Shown: positions 7,748 to 9,967 of the stretch, piece by piece
Position numbering within the stretch: the stretch's first letter is position 1
Layout of the letters: every line of letters starts with the position of its first letter
Assembly: GCA_029261905.1 (NCBI GenBank)
Contig: JAJDAM010000817.1
Span: forward strand, 1-9,967
Origin: Deltaproteobacteria bacterium
GTDB taxonomy: Bacteria; Myxococcota_A; UBA9160; SMWR01
Direction of reading: 5' to 3'
Length of the DNA stretch: 9,967 nt
Made by a program: the position numbers and the translations under genes
Notes under the pieces: model-generated
What the model saw: the letters and a program-made list of their open reading frames with translations, nothing else
Database searches by the model: none
What the model was told of the DNA's origin: nothing

Positions 7748-9142
7748 GTGACAGCTGTCGCAACCGACATCAGCGCGGATCAGACGCGCCTCGAACACAC
7801 GCGCCCCGGAATCTGGGAACTCGCGTGGCCGGCGATCACGTCGAACCTGCTGATGTCCGCGGTCGGCATGGTCGACATCAAGATCGTCGGGACGCTCGGC
7901 GCCTCCGCGATCGCTGCGACGACGACCGGCCACCGAATCCTGTTCATCATGCAAGCCGTGCTGATGGCGATCACGACCGGCACGACCGCACTGGTCGCGC
8001 GCGCGTGGGGAGCCAACGATCGCGAAGAAGCCGCCCGCGTTACGCTGACTTCGGTCTGGCTGTGCGTTGGCGTAGCGCTGGCGATGACGGCTCCGGGTGT
8101 GCTGTTCGCCGATCAGCTCGCGGGGATCTTTCGGCTGGAACCCGAGACGGTCGCACTCGCGGCCCAATTCATCCGCTGGCTCAGCCTGTTCAACATCGCG
8201 TTCGCGATCAACATCGCGCTCGGCACCGCGCTGCGTGCGGCCGGCGACACCGTCACACCGCTGTGGGTCGGCGCTGTGACGAATTTCGTCAACGTGATCC
8301 TGGTCTACTCGCTGGTCTTCGGCGAATTCGGAATGCCCGAGATGGGTATCGCGGGCGCGGCGCTGGGGAGCGGCCTGGCGTTTTCGGTCGGCGCGATCAT
8401 CTTGCTGGCGCTGTGGTTGCGGGGACGATTGTTGATCGGCATCGGGCGACGAGTCCACTTCACGCGCGATCTGGTGAGACGACTGCTGCGAATCGGCTAC
8501 CCGGCGGCGCTCGAGCAAGCCGCCTGGCAAGGTGGATTCATCGCGTTCATGTGGATCCTGGCCGCGTATGGGACGGCTCCGTTCGCCGCGTACGGGATCG
8601 GTGCGAACATCCTGTCGTTCTCGTTCGTCGTCGGCTTCGGCTTCTCGATCGCCGGCTCGACTCTGGTGGGCCAACACCTCGGTGCCGGCGACCCCGACGG
8701 CGCAGAACACAGCGGCTGGCGAGCCATGCAGATGTCGGTCGTCGTGATGGTGATCTTCGGCTCGGTGATCATCGGCTTCGCCGAACCGATCGCCAGCTTT
8801 CTGATCGACGATCCGGAAGTCATCCGGTTGACCGTGGTGTTCATCTACGTGCTGGGATCCGTGCAGGCCTTGATGGCGATCGAGTTCTCGATCGGCGGCG
8901 CGCTACGCGGCGCCGGCGACACCCGCTATCCGTTTTTCACGGTGCTCGCCGGCCTGTTCGGAGCCCGATTGAGCCTGTCGTTTCTGTTCTGGTGGCTGGG
9001 CTGGACGGCCGAGTGGATCTTCGCAGCACTGATCGCGGACTACATCGTCAAGGCCACGATGCTGTCGTTGCGGTTTCGCAGCGGCCGCTGGAAGACCGCG
9101 ATCGCCGACCCGGCTCCGGCGCCAGTGCCGACTACAACCTGA
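7748..9142 (+). CDS. MATE-family multidrug/cation antiporter
   Basis: A 464-residue, strongly hydrophobic protein of the length and pattern of a 12-helix MATE exporter in the inner membrane. The two-fold internal repeat typical of the family is plain: ALVARAWGAND (81-91) mirrors TLVGQHLGAGD (305-315), and ALRAAGDTVTP (161-171) mirrors ALRGAGDTRYP (385-395). The first helix carries the usual MVD followed by VGTLGASAIAA (41-57). MATE proteins expel cationic drugs, dyes or metabolites using a Na+ or H+ gradient; substrate and coupling ion cannot be read here. The start is GTG with a good AGGA site. The C-terminus is a short soluble Pro/Ala/Thr tail. Its last 11 bp overlap the convergent 79-residue gene. 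Upstream lies the phased TCATGA array, a candidate regulatory site. NorM- or DinF-type naming is possible but not decided, so no symbol is given. Confidence 0.95.
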   Translation: MTAVATDISADQTRLEHTRPGIWELAWPAITSNLLMSAVGMVDIKIVGTLGASAIAATTTGHRILFIMQAVLMAITTGTTALVARAWGANDREEAARVTLTSVWLCVGVALAMTAPGVLFADQLAGIFRLEPETVALAAQFIRWLSLFNIAFAINIALGTALRAAGDTVTPLWVGAVTNFVNVILVYSLVFGEFGMPEMGIAGAALGSGLAFSVGAIILLALWLRGRLLIGIGRRVHFTRDLVRRLLRIGYPAALEQAAWQGGFIAFMWILAAYGTAPFAAYGIGANILSFSFVVGFGFSIAGSTLVGQHLGAGDPDGAEHSGWRAMQMSVVVMVIFGSVIIGFAEPIASFLIDDPEVIRLTVVFIYVLGSVQALMAIEFSIGGALRGAGDTRYPFFTVLAGLFGARLSLSFLFWWLGWTAEWIFAALIADYIVKATMLSLRFRSGRWKTAIADPAPAPVPTTT

Positions 9143-9371
9143 AATCGTCTCCGACCCAGGGGTGGCGATCGACTTCGGGCTCGCCAAATACCGCACGCAA
9201 CTCGTCGATCCAGGCGAGTATTTCGTCGATCCCGAGTTGAGACTGAGCACGGCCGCGCTTGCGCTCCCATGCGTCGCTCGCACGCTCGGCGGCCCGGAAG
9301 GCCTCCCGGATCTCTGGCGACAGGCCATCCTCACGCATCTCTTCGAGTTGCTCGGGTGTCAAGCGACTCAT
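9132..9371 (-). CDS. Small charged hypothetical protein coupled to the nucleotidyltransferase gene
   Basis: A 79-residue hydrophilic, predominantly helical-looking protein rich in Glu, Arg and Ala, with no signal peptide, membrane segment or cysteine. It opens MSRLTPEQLEEMRED, has a second helix around residues 47-62 (IDEILAWIDELRAVFG) and ends with an aromatic tail containing HPWVGDDFRL. Its ATG overlaps the stop codon of the upstream nucleotidyltransferase gene as ATGA, and AGGAG sits 5 nt before the start, so translation is well supported. Such coupling suggests the two products act together, perhaps in a complex. I do not recognise a named domain; there is no HEPN RxxxxH motif and no evident helix-turn-helix. 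Antitoxin or partner function is inference only. Its 3' end overlaps the convergent MATE gene by 11 bp. Confidence 0.75.
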   Translation of the reverse strand: MSRLTPEQLEEMREDGLSPEIREAFRAAERASDAWERKRGRAQSQLGIDEILAWIDELRAVFGEPEVDRHPWVGDDFRL

Positions 9372-9922
9372 CGGCGCTCCTGCCTTTCTGCGAGAAGCGC
9401 GTCGAGTTCTTTTTCGCGGTCGAACAGGCAGAAGTACTCGCGAACCCGATCCAGGTCGAGTTCGTCTGTCTGTAGCAGCTTTTCGATGTCGGCAAGATCT
9501 TGGCGCATTCGCGATGGATCATTCGACGAAGACTGCACCTTCAGCCCGATCAGATCGCTCGCATCCACGACCGCGATCGAGCGCCCGAGGATCCGGTGTG
9601 GACGGGCTCGGCGCAGCATCGCCCGCCCATAGTCGCGCGAGACGAATAGAAAATCGATTCGGCCGCGCGCGGCGTCCTCACCTGCGAAATTGCCGACATC
9701 ATCGTTGCGGTAGAGGCATTCGTAGCCGTGCGCCGCGAGCAACTGGACCACGTCTTCGGCCCGGTCTCCATCCGCAAGCAGATCGAGATCCACCGTGGCT
9801 CGCCCGGCTCCGTAGGCGGCGAGCGCCAGCCCCCCGATCAACGCGTAGTCGATACCGACATCGTCGAGCGCAGTCTGGATTTCGAGCAGGACGGAGCGAA
9901 GGTCCATTGCAGGTTTGTCCAC
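9368..9922 (-). CDS. Nucleotidyltransferase-fold protein (AbiEii/DUF6036-like)
   Basis: A 184-residue soluble protein with the minimal nucleotidyltransferase pattern: Gly30-Gly31 in ALIGGLALAAYG, then Arg41 and Thr43 leading to Asp45-x-Asp47 (VDLDLL), and a third acidic position at Asp90 (RIDFLFVS). A downstream segment VDASDLIGLKV (120-130), then DPSRMRQDLADIEKLL (135-150), is typical of the AbiEii/DUF6036-type branch, where related proteins act as toxins, antitoxins or uncharacterised enzymes that transfer a nucleotide to RNA or protein. The catalytic triad appears intact. The start is GTG 9922, with GAGGAA six nt upstream; ATG 9907 is a weaker alternative. That ribosome-binding site is part of an inverted repeat (9929-9957). 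The gene is followed, with an ATGA overlap, by the 79-residue gene. No AbiEi-type regulator is visible inside the window, but the upstream side is cut off. Confidence 0.85.
   Translation of the reverse strand: MDKPAMDLRSVLLEIQTALDDVGIDYALIGGLALAAYGAGRATVDLDLLADGDRAEDVVQLLAAHGYECLYRNDDVGNFAGEDAARGRIDFLFVSRDYGRAMLRRARPHRILGRSIAVVDASDLIGLKVQSSSNDPSRMRQDLADIEKLLQTDELDLDRVREYFCLFDREKELDALLAERQERR
9377..9381 (-). promoter_or_regulatory. Ribosome-binding site of the 79-residue gene
   Basis: On the minus strand AGGAG precedes the ATG at 9371 by 5 nt, inside the end of the nucleotidyltransferase gene. It shows the small frame is a true second cistron despite the overlapping stop codon. Confidence 0.7.
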
Positions 9923-9928
9923 CGGATA

Positions 9929-9957
9929 TTCCTCACGGGACCGAATGGGGTGAGGAA
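9929..9957 (-). promoter_or_regulatory. Inverted repeat enclosing the nucleotidyltransferase ribosome-binding site
   Basis: TTCCTCAC (9929-9936) and GTGAGGAA (9950-9957) are a perfect 8-bp inverted repeat with a 13-nt spacer. In the minus-strand transcript the arm nearest the gene is GUGAGGAA, which contains the GAGGAA ribosome-binding site for GTG 9922, while the other arm is its exact complement. It could act as an RNA hairpin hiding the ribosome site or as a DNA operator overlapping it. The repeat is directly visible; the role is inferred. Confidence 0.6.
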
Positions 9958-9967
9958 AAGCCAGAAT

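Noticed and set aside
7825..9240. 471-codon frame overlapping the MATE gene in another plus frame, and a 338-codon antisense frame at 7694-8710
   Set aside because: Both are Arg-rich, low-complexity translations typical of out-of-frame reading of GC-rich genes; the MATE frame has clear internal repeats and membrane pattern.
9132..9922. HEPN-MNT toxin-antitoxin pair
   Set aside because: The small partner has no RxxxxH motif and is shorter than HEPN proteins, and the nucleotidyltransferase is longer than typical MNT antitoxins.

Overview
This window is gene-dense, high-GC (roughly two-thirds G+C by eye) bacterial chromosomal DNA, with TGA, TAG, GTG and ATG used in the ordinary way. No RNA gene, insertion sequence, integrase, phage gene or CRISPR array is visible. 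Codon use and the style of the AddAB pair fit a high-GC proteobacterium of the deltaproteobacterial/Myxococcota/Binatota kind, but that placement is a guess.

Region by region. (1) 3-6019, plus strand: a two-gene addB-addA unit. It encodes a double-strand-break end-resection helicase-nuclease; addB is cut by the left edge, and addA starts on a GTG that overlaps the addB stop codon. (2) 6055-7401, minus strand: a metallo-beta-lactamase-fold hydrolase with an alkyl-sulfatase-type dimerisation region and two unusual metal-site positions (Gln for the first His, Asn for the bridging Asp). It converges on addA, with 35 bp between the genes. (3) 7402-7747: a divergent intergenic region of about 350 bp carrying a striking array of TCATGA palindromes repeated every 11 bp. 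(4) 7748-9142, plus strand: a MATE-family multidrug/cation antiporter. (5) 9132-9922, minus strand: a tightly coupled pair, a 184-residue nucleotidyltransferase-fold protein followed by a 79-residue charged protein through an ATGA overlap. Its ribosome-binding site lies inside a perfect 8-bp inverted repeat (9929-9957). The 3' end of the pair overlaps the MATE gene by 11 bp.

How the parts work together: AddB and AddA form one heterodimeric enzyme. The MBL and MATE genes are divergent and could share regulation through the TCATGA array, but a functional link is inference. The nucleotidyltransferase/79-residue pair has the architecture of a small two-gene module, possibly toxin-antitoxin-like. 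It does not match the canonical HEPN-MNT or AbiEi-AbiEii arrangement, and it is the best candidate here for something undescribed.
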